From NCBI RefSeq assembly GCF_014805625.2, contig NW_023998440.1:617234-681233 (forward strand): a DNA stretch of 64,000 bases, given 5' to 3'. This stretch comes from Glossina fuscipes. Taxonomy: Eukaryota; Arthropoda; Insecta; Diptera; Glossinidae. The position numbers and the translations under genes are program-made. A model generated the notes under the pieces. It had not been told where the DNA came from. It saw only the letters and a list, made by a program, of their open reading frames with translations, and searched no databases. Shown piece by piece: positions 35,336-45,793 of the stretch (the stretch's first letter is position 1; each line of letters opens with the position of its first letter).

Positions 35336-36436
35336 CGAACTTACACAAATTTAAAAACTAATCTAACTGGAAAACTTTCGCAAACGAAAAATAGCTCTTT
35401 ATACTTTGACGCTCTGTATCCAGTTGACCTGAACGGACTAAAAAATTCCTCCTTTTGTATGTGGATTTGTGAAGACATAGGAGTGAACATCACATAATAC
35501 TGAGACTATATTAAAATTTCCCTATTAAGTTTATAGTGGAATATGCATAACTAATACGTAACTATATAAATATGCATTTCAATCAAATGAAAATTGTGCA
35601 TTTACTTAAAACAAAAAAAAAACAAAAAATGATTTCTAAGACCTTTTGTTTAGTGATGAGAATATTGGACACATACCTTTACATAAATTGTTAACAACAA
35701 ATTAGATAACAGACGAATCAACACTGAGCTGTGGAATCAATTTTCTTTATGTTTGTTCTTGTTGCTGATGATAAAAAAAAATGTTGGTTATATTGGTAAC
35801 CGCAAAAATATCCAACCGTGCGGAATTTAATCAATTCAATATTAACAAAACAAAACAAAAAAAAAAAAGAAGCAAAAAAGACAAAGTAACAATTTATAAA
35901 AATAGAAAAAGGGAGAAAAAGAGACCGTCAACATGTAAGCCACTGATGACAGCTGCCAGTCATTTTACATATAAAAATATTTTGCAAAAATGCCGTTGAC
36001 AATGCATTGAGCGTTACATTGTTACATTGTTATCAAAGGAAACAGCTTGTTGTTCAGAACAGGTACAGAAATAGTTACGTAACTTATAATGAAATTTCAT
36101 TGTTCAGTTTAGAAAATTCATTCTAAATATAAATTTAAAAATGTTTATTTTTTCCACTTTTTTTCTTTTCATTTGCATTAAAAATTTTGTATACATTTTT
36201 TCATTACAAGAGCAGAAATTCCCTAACAACGTAGAATGCGAAATATATTTGTTCGTGTTGCTCACTTATATAACAGGAGGTAGGTTTTAATTAGGGCAGT
36301 TTAATTAGGTTAATTCCGGTAAAGTCAGTTAGGCACACAAATCATTCGTTGCATAATTTTTGCGCACAAATATAATAGGATTGTATGACTTACATAACTG
36401 CCTAATGGTTGCAATAAAGATGCTATAACTGGGCTT

Positions 36437-36628
36437 ATGGCGCTGAGCAAAAAGATTTTGCAGCAACTAAAGGAACTGAAAAAGCTAAACTTCTCTCTGG
36501 ATCAAATAACAAGTCTTATATCCCTCCATAATACCTCTCCTCTCCCTAAAGACCGCACCGATGGAAAAGCTCAAGGCGTTAGCGTATCAGAAGTGATACG
36601 AGGATCGGAAAATGCGATGCTACCTTAA
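36437..36628 (+). other. Unrecognised 63-codon frame with coding-like text
   Basis: The frame starts MALSKKILQQLKELKKLNFS and continues with ITSLISLHNTSPLPKDRTDG. It is charged, low in AT-driven residues and stands out from the flanks. No splice sites or family assigned. It lies about 200 bp from the minus-strand exons at 36.8-37.5 kb. Confidence 0.25.
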
Positions 36629-36839
36629 ACGGGACAAAAGAAAATTTTGAAAAGATTTGAAAACCCCTTGTAATTAATTATATGTTAGACAATAAAAATA
36701 ATAATGCGATGATTCAAATCCCTTGACCTATTTTCGCTTCTTTACGGCGAATTATGTGTTTAGCTGAACAGCAGCCAGGAGATTCACTTTTATATACGAC
36801 TCGTCCGCAATATAACGTAAACTGAGAACACCCCTGTTC

Positions 36840-37489
36840 TTATAAACTACAACAACAGAATTGTGCATATTCCATTCTAGGAGAGCCAGGTGCAAGGTAG
36901 AGCAGATTCGGCCACAGCCAAATATAATCTTTTTTTACATCTTTATTATAAACATCATGAGTTGCGTAGCCAGTTGTACGGTGTAGTTGCCGATTGATGA
37001 AAATGTACTCCTTGTTAATTGTTGGCTCAGTATTAATCATGGAAATGATTAATCGTTTCTGGCGTGCAGGCAGTTTTTCATATCCAGAATATGGTTCATT
37101 ATTGATTTGTTTTTTGAGCGACCCAATTTTTTGTTTTTGCGTATTAGAGAAAATTGGCTTGAAAGTTACCCACTAAACATAAGTTTTCCGCTTTTAAGTT
37201 TTCATTTTTTTTTTTTTTTTCGTTGGTTAAGAAAATTTTTAAATAAGAAGTATAAGTGTAACGTAATTAACTGTCGAGACTAACCTGTTTTATGGATCAA
37301 TTGGGATTTTTATGGCGCATTCATACGAAGGTCACATGCTTCCTGATAACGATGTATTTTTGCTATCAAAAAAATTCTTCTTCTGCCACAATTATAACTT
37401 TTTGTCCGATCTAATATGTCACTTACAGAACGTGTGATGGTGGCCCTGTGTGCCTTTTTGTTTTGCCCAAAAACTGCGCTATTTTTAAA
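36840..37489 (-). pseudogene. Unrecognised gene on the minus strand, two coding blocks
   Basis: Block 1 (37489-37310) encodes NSAVFGQNKKAHRATITRSV, DILDRTKSYNCGRRRIFLIA and HRYQEACDLRMNAP to a TAA at 37310-37312. A few codons further on is a strong donor-like AACAG|GTTAGT. Block 2 (37172-36840) starts directly after TTTAG and runs 110 codons without a stop to a TAA at 36840-36842. It includes YSGYEKLPARQKRLIISMIN, FINRQLHRTTGYATHDVYN and KDYIWLWPNLLYLAPGSPRM. Both blocks have evident protein composition and probably come from one gene, but the frames do not join cleanly (one stop and a phase mismatch), hence the pseudogene call. Tryptophan- and tyrosine-rich text suggests a folded domain. I do not recognise the family. 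Confidence 0.5.
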
Positions 37490-37683
37490 TTACTTTGCTT
37501 ATTTGCTAAGATATATTTGGCAATTGAAGAACGAACAAAAGGGTATGAAAATTGAACAAAAATAAAAAATATAAGAATGAACTCATCCGTCATGGTATGA
37601 AGAAAATAAGTGGTAAATCAACTGTTATTGATTCGCTGAATTCTAGACGAAGATGGATATATACAATGGAGTTGATGGAGATG

Positions 37684-37686
<3 letters not shown>

Positions 37687-37714
<28 letters not shown>
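37687..37714. repeat. (TA)n microsatellite
   Basis: An uninterrupted AT dinucleotide run of about 28 bases. Confidence 0.9.
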
Positions 37715-37717
<3 letters not shown>

Positions 37718-37919
37718 GTGTAAGTTGGAACGAGAATTGCAATACACAAAGTATTTTACAAAAGAATTTTAAAGAGCAAAAAACCACTTCGGCTTTCTAA
37801 TATATCTGAAAGGATGCTCTAAGGATTATCAGAAAATTTCGTTGTGAATTTCCGCATCTGTAATCGTCAAAATTCCTGCTCTGTTCCACAACCCATATGA
37901 CATTAATTATAAGCAATTA

Positions 37920-38170
37920 AGAACACTATGGTAGACACGGATAATCATTGCACGCCCTACCTTATTTCGCTGAATACGAATCATATAACGATTTTTCAAA
38001 GTAATACACTATAAGATAATTGGTCGAAGAAATGCTCCGATTCGAACCAAAGGCAATAGCGTAGAACACAAGAAAACAAGATGGCCAGACGGACAGACAA
38101 GCTAATAAGAGAAGGGTTAATCTAAATTCCTTACTTAATATATCCTGGTAGCTTAAGTGGTATGGGGCAA
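37920..38170 (-). repeat. GTCY-type dispersed repeat
   Basis: Contains 'ggccagacggacagacaagc' (reverse of the GTCC/GTCT tract) with 'ataattggtcgaagaaatgctccgattcg' matching the 'gatcgaaaaattggcccgatccg' block of the 29.9-kb copy. Confidence 0.5.
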
Positions 38171-38734
38171 ACAAATTTTTGAAAAATAGTGCCACCCCAG
38201 TTAACAGTGTATAAAGAGTAAAATTTTTTTAAAAATGTGTTATGATAAATGCAATGCGCTTATCCGCCCTTGCCAAATTGCCTTATAAAATTGTATCAAT
38301 ATGAATATGTTTTTACCATAATAATTTACTTGAGAGTGTGTGTGTTTGTTATTTTGTCAACTTATTTCGTGGCATTCTAATTTCATATTACATGTATTCT
38401 GTGTATGACGAGTATATTAGTAATCGCTAAACGGTGCAATGTAAATGCACATTGTCCAGAAAGGTCGATGCTGTTAATTGGTTAAAGCACATATGACAGG
38501 TTTTGGAAATGACGCAATCCGTATTATGTGGCTATTTGCACACGCAACCCTGCCAAAATTTCGAATTTCAATTTGCTTTCAATTATGTAATCATCCGCTA
38601 AATAAATAAAGCTATTGCAAGTTAATCTGTGTACTGCTTTTTTTAAAGCGGTTGAAACGCCGAAGGAAAGAGTATAATTGATATTACTCAGTTGACATCA
38701 TAAATTAAATGAAAGAAAGTAAAGAGTATGAGCG

Positions 38735-38830
38735 GGAGTAGTCGAGTGGGCAAAGCATTGCGACAAGCATGCATTGTCTTGCAAGTCCACATTGCAGCGG
38801 TACGTACCGGGAGCTATACAAAAAATATTC
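38735..38830 (+). repeat. Short tRNA-like (SINE-related) repeat
   Basis: The sequence gagcgggagtagtcgagtgg followed by gcaaagcattgcgacaagc and, about 20 nt on, tgtcttgcaagtcc resembles the A-box and B-box region of the SINE at 22.3 kb (gagcgggcgagttggcaaag). It ends near cggtacgtaccgg. It does not fold convincingly into a full tRNA. Confidence 0.35.
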
Positions 38831-38972
38831 GCGAATGCCATAAACAATCGACCCGAGTTTATCTCGCTTAAACGAGAACATCCATCATGAGTTCATTTGG
38901 ACAAAAACAAAAGCTCGGTATCAAATTATACAATTTTTATAGGCGTGGCATTCGATTTTACCCTATTTTCAA

Positions 38973-38982
38973 NNNNNNNNNN
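38973..38982. other. Assembly gap (10 Ns)
   Basis: Ten N characters directly visible. A fixed-length run of 10 usually marks a gap of unknown size, so sequence on either side may not be adjacent in the genome. Confidence 0.98.
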
Positions 38983-38987
38983 CAAAA

Positions 38988-39165
38988 AACCTGCAAGATG
39001 TGGATGTAGTGTTTGAGAACTCTCCAGATGACAACAAAAAAAAAAACAATAGTTGACATAATATTTGAGGACTTTTCTACATCGCCTTTTAATAGTCCTG
39101 TAGTATCACCGCAAACTACATTGTCCAGTTTATGCGATGTTTTCGACTTATCGGTGACTCTATAA
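38988..39165 (+). pseudogene. Terminal coding piece of an unrecognised gene beside the gap
   Basis: Directly after the gap one frame reads NLQDVDVVFENSPDDNKK. An A11 run (39036-39046) then shifts the frame by one, after which the text continues TIVDIIFEDFSTSPFNSPVV and SPQTTLSSLCDVFDLSVTL to a TAA at 39163-39165. The two halves are clearly one protein end, so the shift is either a true frameshift or a homopolymer error. A further coding-like scrap (YSSRFFVVNYFVPQKSKTEQ) follows at about 39245-39340. The Ser/Thr/Pro-rich, acidic end suggests a disordered C-terminus. The family is not recognised. Confidence 0.45.
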
Positions 39166-39344
39166 ATTTATGAAATAAAATAAAGAAAAATTAATGACGT
39201 GAAACCAATTTTTAATTCAATTTAATTGAACACTTGCTATAGAAAATTCATATTCGTCACGGTTCTTCGTTGTTAACTATTTCGTTCCTCAAAAGTCCAA
39301 AACTGAACAGATCGTCGAGCGCGCTAACTAGAAACATTAATATA

Positions 39345-40650
39345 AAGAGAGAACTGTAATTAAAATGATTTCGAAGTAATTTTTAACTATCATAAGCATA
39401 GTACTTACTACGGATGTAAGGAGTATGCAATGTTGAATATTGTTATGTTATTGTTTTTTATGCCTTAAAAATTTTTTTAAAATGTTCCTTTCATATTTTC
39501 CTCTTCAAAACTTTTGAATTACATGCACACTTACCGCATACGGGTTTTTCATCTGCTTGCATATACTATACATATATACATGCTTTTGCTTTTCAAGCAG
39601 ATGAATTCGTTTCTCTTAAATCTTTTGCTAAGAAATTTATTTCATTTGTTGTACATAAAACTTAATTAAATGTGTGTAAACTTTTTAAACAAATATTTTC
39701 GTATAATTTCTTAAGAAAACATATTTGAATCCATTAAATGTAGTCAGAAATTTTCGAAATATTTAAACGAATTAAGTTAAAACATTTAAGAGAAAAATAA
39801 TTTATGCTTTCACATGTTGTAACACTTTGTCTTTTTCTCCCAATAGGGCATGAAAATTTTATTGCTCATCTGTAATCTATTTATACTGCACATCACATTT
39901 GATACTTTTAGTATATACTTTCGTAGACCATTAGTTTGTGTAGTATCGACACATTTTAGATGTGTCCTTAAGTTCATTCAACGAAACGAACTTCATTAAA
40001 ATTTGAGTTCAGTCAGTACATTGTTACAATCGTTGAGTGAAATAAATGTCCGATTGCAGACGTGGCCCCATAGGAATCTTGAATAGGAAAAAATCACTAC
40101 CTAGGCATACTAAATGAATCCGGAAATTTTGGATAAGATGGAACGATTTTTTAAAACTCATCACATAAACGTCTTACAAAAATAAGAAAAAAATTCTGTA
40201 TATAGCAAAATGAGGCAACTATTAGTGTTTAATGATGAAAACTGATGGAGAAGAGTGACTTAGTGTTGACCTACCAATGAAGTTTAATTATTCGCACATT
40301 ATAACGAAAGTGGTGGTGTAGGGTTTTAATTGGCCGACCCCGTTTATTCGTTAATTAAGCTATTGTCCCAGAAGAATTCAAGTAACTATAAAAAGAACGC
40401 ACAGCTTGATCAAAGGATAGGATTAAGAAAGTTAACCTCACAGAATTTTTTGATTACAAGATTGGTAGACCACACGCTAACACAACAATGCTTCCTAATA
40501 AGTGAAACTAGGCGAAAAAAATAGCGTATTAAGATTCCTAACAATCGAATTCATCCTGTTCACATTCAGGCAAATAGCAGTCGGAATCGATATCCAATGA
40601 AAATCCAATGGAAAAAGTCAAGAATGGTGCCATTTGTATGAACAATTTAT
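39345..40650. other. No gene supported
   Basis: AT-rich. A 64-codon frame at 40330-40524 (VYSLIKLLSQKNSSNYKKNA) is weakly coding-like and unplaced. A B-box-like 'ggtcgcgggttcaagc' sits at about 40666-40681 without a clear A box. Confidence 0.2.
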
Positions 40651-40794
40651 TAAATACCAAGACGGAGGTCGCGGGTTCAAGCTTCAATACGGGTTGACCG
40701 TTCTTTGCCATCGGACGGTTAAGGCACAACATTTACCGCTTGGGTCTACATTCACTATTGTGCGGCCACCGCTTTCGCATCTCTTTTCCCCCCC

Positions 40795-40890
40795 TCTGTT
40801 CTGACCATTACCGTGTGACACGTATAGCGAACATTCCCTGACCGAATGATGATAAAAAAAAAGGAATTGACAAAGTTTTTGCAAGTGTCC
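40795..40890 (-). repeat. Short piece of dispersed repeat R
   Basis: Shares 'gtgtgacacgtatagcgaacat' followed by a short spacer, an A-run and 'ggaattgacaaag' with 45590-45640 (cgtgttacacgtatagggaacat... aaaaaaaaaggataacttg). Confidence 0.4.
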
Positions 40891-41513
40891 AGATATGATT
40901 TCAATTAGAATGACTTCGGAAGACGTTCTTTTAGGTTTAAAGCTCGTTTCCGTTCAATTTAAAGAAGTTCATATCGAACCTAGAACAATCGTGAAAAAGC
41001 ATCGCTGCATAATAACGCATAAATGGGTCAAGACTCTTGTAGATCGTCCGGAAATGAAAACTATAAGTGCCTGAGCTTCTTTCCGAAATCACATTTCGTT
41101 TTAATCTAATTGGCGACTTGATTATAGAAAATATGAGCAATTGCCGTTGTATGGACCGAAAATTCCTCCCCCGACATGGATGTGCTAGATTAGATAGTTC
41201 CATCGAAAAAAAAAAAAACATTTACATGTGGCACTTCACTTAATGTCTTGCAGGGTCAAGTAAGTAATAAAATGCTTTCGTTCTGCCAGTAACGCGTTGC
41301 AAATTTCTTTATTCTCCTGCTTCTTACTAACCTGCTACAATCTGATAAACTCACTTCCGATTTAGCTAGACGGTCTTCATTATTAGCATGCCTAGGATTA
41401 TTTCATTTTCGACTTTTCACAATTATACAACTATTCAGGCTTGTGATTAAGTGCAATAACCCTTTGCATCTTTGTTAATAATAATAAACTTAAAACATGT
41501 CTGTTTTTCACAG

Positions 41514-42119
41514 GGGCCAGTGCACGATGAAAGAGGAAGTAGTGCTCCACTTTTCCTGAAAGCAAAACTGATTTCGAACGGACACATCTCTCTTCTGGTG
41601 TAATGGTTCATATGGCGGTTGATGTAGCTACGTTTACATTCAATCTGATATTAGTTTATTGACGGCTTACAAACTGTCCTAGAATACGTATGCATACAAC
41701 TTGAGACTACGTTGAGCAGCAAGGCACGTGCCGAATTTGAGCTCTACGCCACTCTTTAAAAAAGCATTCTTTTACAAAATTATTACTTTGTCGTTTCAGC
41801 CAAAGTTTTTTGAGAAGAATAGTCAAATATTCGTAAGGAAATTATTTCAAATTTAAAATTTTTAAAAAGTCTTTTCAATCTGTTAAATTCAGCGAATTAC
41901 TCTAGCTTTAAGTCATATTAGTTGTTTTATACCACATAGATAGATGGGTAGGTCTGAGCGTGGATTATTTACTTTATTAAATTTCTTATTAATTTAACAG
42001 AACTAACTTTTTTGTGTATCGTTTCTTTTCAGAAGCGACTTGTTTTCTTATTGTTGTACCGTAAACACTCTTGTAGTGACGTTGCTTGTCTACGGTCCAT
42101 TGTATTTGCAACTTACTAG
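41514..42119 (+). pseudogene. FANCI-like exon fragments (middle/late part of protein)
   Basis: Exon a (41514-41597) follows CTGTTTTTCACAG and reads ERGSSAPLFLKAKLISNG then HISLL. A 57-nt intron (41598-41654) joins it in phase 0 to exon b (41655-41759), FIDGLQTVLEYVCIQLETTL then SSKARAEFELYATL, TAA. The join gives ISLLFIDGLQTVLEYV, resembling the FANCI segment ISLLCLEGLQKIF. Around 41825-41935 the text IRKEIISNLKFLKSLFNLLN resembles the next FANCI helix (IRQFQRSLLNLLSS), but with stops before and after. A further acceptor at 42031 is followed by KRLVFLLLYRKHSC and a TAG. FANCI pairs with FANCD2 in interstrand crosslink repair. Exons a and b are intact in themselves; the rest is broken. The identification is by remembered motif similarity and is moderate. 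Confidence 0.5.
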
Positions 42120-42334
42120 TGAAACAATTTTCCAATCAATTTGCATTCAGTGAAATATGAATCAGACAAAAATGAACAATTACTATCCTTATGATATATA
42201 CTCAACAACCTGTACGAATGAAATCAATTTAATTGAAATTGTAATTTAATTTAGTTTAACAGCCACTATTGTTTTATCCGAGAAGGAAAACAAAAAACGA
42301 ACAATATGAAATATATGAGAGTACTTTTGTGTAA

Positions 42335-42889
42335 ATGCTGCTTTTAAATTCATTTCTTGTTTGCGGTTCTAAGAATACACGAGCAAGTATCGCTGAAAAG
42401 TATAATACTTTTATCAATTTATACGTAGCATCTGAAACTATGCTATATTTGAATGTTGTCTCCTTTGATCGTTTTGAACAGTTTTCGTCGGTGCTCTCCA
42501 CACGACTGATAGCCGATTTGATTCTAGAATGTAATGGTGAGCCCATGTTTCCTTTGTTGCTGTATATCGTATTAAAATATCCTTTTTATTTCAGTTAAAC
42601 AGCGCCAAACAGTGCTAACAGTCGTCAATACGTTCTTGATAAAAGCGACCCAATGCTGCATAAAGTTCCAACAGAGTCTTAGATAAAGGGATAAATATTA
42701 ACACAAGATAGTAGATACACAGTTTTCTTTTATCTTTTAGGTTTCGAAAACTATTTCAAAGACTCCTTTCAGGTTTCCGATTTTGTAGGATCGCGTTTGA
42801 ATTCAGCGTACTTGGATACCTTTAGTAGTATTTTCTTGTCGGAGTGCAGAAACTCAAAAATGCTTATTAAGCCGATATGCAGCGAATAG
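42335..42889 (+). pseudogene. FANCI-like exon fragments (earlier part), spliced pair plus one
   Basis: Exon e (about 42370-42536) reads EKYNTFINLYVASETMLYLN and VVSFDRFEQFSSVLSTRLIA then DLILECN. A 58-nt intron (42537-42594, GTGAGC...TTTCAG) joins in frame to exon f (42595-42686), VKQRQTVLTVVNTFLIKATQ then CCIKFQQSLR, TAA. A third block (42741-42889), after CTTTTATCTTTTAG, reads FENYFKDSFQVSDFVGSRLN and TFSSIFLSECRNSKMLIKP before a TAG. Exon e resembles FANCI around 'VCEVLIEYNFSISSF...RFEDILSLF...LSDIL'. In FANCI that part precedes the segment matched by 41.5-41.8 kb, yet here it lies downstream on the same strand, so the order is shuffled or there are two partial copies. A RasGEF-like reading of exon f was considered weaker. 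Confidence 0.42.
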
Positions 42890-42989
42890 CAAAGTTTAAT
42901 CAACATATGGCATTCTTTTTTATATTCACAGCTGAAGGATGAAGGGTGTATCCAATTTGTCAAAGCGTTTGCAGTGCCTAGAAGGAACC

Positions 42990-43210
42990 TTCAGGGACCC
43001 CACAAAGTGCATATATTCGAATTAAGCTTGTCCCTTTGTTCGTCTCTCTGGTTGTCCGCCTGCCTGCCCGATAAATATATAAAAACGTGAACGAGCGGGC
43101 GATGCCTCCTACAAAAACGGAAAAAATCGCCTATTATAGGATGTGGAAATTTAGTTCTTTTCCTTTTCTTCATGACCATGGTGACGGGTATAGAGAGATT
43201 CGGTTACGAC
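42990..43210 (+). repeat. GTCY-type dispersed repeat
   Basis: Has 'cgtctctctggttgtccgcctgcctgcccg' on the + strand. On the minus strand it reads 'cgaatatatgcactttgtgg', then 'ggtccctgaaggttccttctaggcactgcaaacg' and 'ggatacacccttcatcc', an arrangement shared with the inverted copy at 57.6-57.9 kb. It interrupts the FANCI-like exon cluster. Confidence 0.6.
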
Positions 43211-43413
43211 CGAATATAATATTCTTAGTTGTTATCCATTGTTTTAAAAATTACAAAAATATGGTCACTAAAACCACCGTAACGTGTAAGCTAATTGTCA
43301 GACTGTCTTCTGAAATCTTGACACATATGGTTTGTACATTGGTGCTATGTATATGTCAGATCAGAGACTTATGTAGTGATGCTGGTCGATAAGAGTTCAA
43401 TTCAGAATTTCAG

Positions 43414-43560
43414 CTTCCTCTTATTTGGTATATCATTTTTAAATCTCACCTTGAATTGCTCTCAATACTTATTCCTGGGCTAGGCACGATTCACCATAGA
43501 GAACGAATACAATTTTATTGGATGAAATGCTTAAATTCCGCTGATAAGATATCAGTAAAG
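43414..43560 (+). pseudogene. Intact 49-codon exon of unrecognised gene, possibly same locus
   Basis: Bounded by GAATTTCAG|CTTCCT and GTAAAG|GTAGTT, phase 0 at both ends and without a stop. It encodes LPLIWYIIFKSHLELLSILI and PGLGTIHHRERIQFYWMKCL then NSADKISVK. It may belong to the FANCI-like cluster just upstream (an 'LPxLVYQLL'-type helix exists in FANCI), but I cannot confirm this. A mini-me-like repeat (42990-43210) lies between it and exon g. Confidence 0.35.
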
Positions 43561-43609
43561 GTAGTTAAAGTGTCATAAGATTCTTTCCAAATGTTATGAA
43601 ATTTTGTCT

Positions 43610-45135
43610 TGTGTTGTTTGTTTTTCGCATGAACGAATAAAATTAGTTTAAATAAAATAAATTATAGAGTTTATTCGCCTTTGGTTATGCCATCATAATT
43701 TATTGTGTTGTTTTTGTCCGTTTGCGACGTAATGACGACATTATCTGAAGAATCCTCTCTTCTCATTCGTTTTTGTAATTTTTTTTGCTCTCCCTTTTTT
43801 AAATGAGAATAAATTATCTTTTAAAAAATCGCTTAAGGTGCTATTTGTTATTTAAGATGTATTTATACAATAAATATATTCAAAATGATGTTATCCACAA
43901 AAAATATTTAGCATATTTTGTAAAAAGAAATCGTAAAGTGGTAGACTAACACTATTAGTTCGTACATCGAAAATGAATAAAAATTTTACGGTACTTTTGT
44001 TATTTTTCCTTTTATCTCTTAAAAATATCAAAAATACATTAATAATATTAAACTTTTGGCAATAGTGAAAATGTTATTTCTTTTATAATATCTATAGCAA
44101 GAAAGAGTCTTTTAACTGTATTAAACTCTTTGCAGCAATACGTAATGAACAAGGATGATAAGATAAGAGATAAAGATATCTGATAACGCAATTTAAGACT
44201 CTGATTTGATTTAATTTGATTTGATCAAAATAATCCATATGTCCGGTCCTCGTGCGTCTTTCTGTTTACATTCTCTGTTGAGAAAAGACAAGCTAACAAG
44301 ATGGAGATTCACGTTGATGCTCTTAGCGATTGTTTAAATGTTAACTTTATAATATGCAATTTCCCCACAAGCTTTAAATCGCTTATGAAAATGACAAGAA
44401 TTTCAATATATTTCCAATAATTATTTACAAATAACATTGCATCTGACGTGTATCACGTGAAGTTTGCAATGCTATTAATGTGCTTGCAGCTAAGGCGTAA
44501 TTGTGAACGAGTATCTATGATTCGCCACAAAGTGAAGAAAGTTTTCAAATTATATTTATTGATATTTGTTGGTTTAGATGTACAAAATCAGATTTTCCAA
44601 TATCTCTTCAATTGTGTATATATTGTGAAAATTTGATGCATTTTTCTATGGATACGCAATAATACATTTGCACATATACATATATAGTGGTTCCAAGCAA
44701 AAATCTTTTATACATACAGTAAGTAAATCTAATACATACAGATGATGTGTCTTATCTATTATATGTACCGACAAACATATATAAATTTAAATGCATGTGA
44801 AAAGCTTTTCATATAATATATTGCATATCTTATGGAGCTGCTTGAAAATTCTATTCTATTTGTTGAATATTTTAAGATAATTGCTTTAAGGGGAGAAATA
44901 ATACGCGCAGATTTATTATACATACATACATGCTTATTTGAATTGAATTTTTGATTGAGCATTACAAAATATGTTGTATGTTAAAAACTTTTCCTTCAAA
45001 GAGAGCTTAACATGAAATTAGATGTTAATATTTGAATTAGTTAATAGATTATATCGGACGAGGACGCTTTTCAAAAAAAAACGTTAAAGCCTCACATGAT
45101 TTCGCTTAGCAGAGTTATTCAAGTAACGTTTTTTC
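43610..45135. other. No gene supported; possible exon at 44.48-44.64 kb
   Basis: AT-rich. After TGTGCTTGCAG at 44481-44491, a frame reads LRRNCERVSMIRHKVKKVFK and VGLDVQNQIFQYLFN to a TGA near 44636; it is coding-like but not placed. Nothing else. Confidence 0.2.
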
Positions 45136-45139
45136 AATA

Positions 45140-45330
45140 TAGAGAGCTATAAGCAGCAAGTGATCGAATAAGTTGCCCGATCCGATCCGGTTTTTAGCAG
45201 CGGTCGTCGTTTAACCAAAACCCATAGGGATACTTAATTTCATCAACATGTCTTACAAATTGCGACCAGGAAGCGAGATGGACAACCGGACAGACAGATT
45301 TACATCGATTCAGAAATTGGTTATTCGGTA
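45140..45330 (-). repeat. GTCY-type dispersed repeat
   Basis: Shares 'agtgatcgaataagttgcccgatccgatc', 'aaatttcatcaa'-type and 'gatggacaaccggacagacag' blocks with the 29.9-kb copy in the same orientation. Confidence 0.55.
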
Positions 45331-45367
45331 TAGTAACAGTTTGGTAAACGATTAAACTGAAAAAAAG

Positions 45368-45692
45368 TTATAACATCGTCTACTCTAAACTATGCCGAGC
45401 AAGTGAACAGCATTTTAGAAAAAAATTTTTGAACTTGAGCGAATGCCGACTAAAGATAACAAGATATTAGGTGCGTGCGTATAATTTGAGATTCTTCTTC
45501 TAGAAACCTAGTTTTGCCGACTTTTGGTTCGAACTTCAATTCACACAATTTCTGCCGTTCTCTCTCTCTTCTTCTCTTTCCTCATCGTGTTACACGTATA
45601 GGGAACATCTTGGCATACTAAAGAAAAAAAAAGGATAACTTGTGTCATTCTCAAGAACTATGAAAGCGTGTTGTTACAAAGCGAACTCTAAT
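45368..45692 (-). repeat. Dispersed repeat R, second long copy
   Basis: Reverse complement of 9755-10085 (see that entry). Block order and spacing are preserved, including the 'ctatgccgagc' end, 'ttgagattcttcttctagaa', the CT-run 'gttctctctctcttcttctc' and the A-run near 45625. Immediately downstream lies the FANCI C-terminal relic. Confidence 0.65.
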
Positions 45693-45793
45693 CGACCAAA
45701 TTAATCGATTGCAGTCTATAAAACCGAATCTAAGGTAGAAGGAAGATTTAAACATAAATATATTTAAGAATTTTGCGGTTTTTTATGAAATTT

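Noticed and set aside
38740..38815. A tRNA gene
   Set aside because: A-box-like and B-box-like words occur, but no cloverleaf with an acceptor stem could be drawn; it resembles the SINE head instead.
42335..42686. RasGEF (CDC25-homology) reading of exons e and f
   Set aside because: Pattern FxxxSxxVxxxI...R..VL..F...A..C fits loosely, but the catalytic core residues are not seen and resemblance to FANCI helices next to other FANCI-like exons explains it better.
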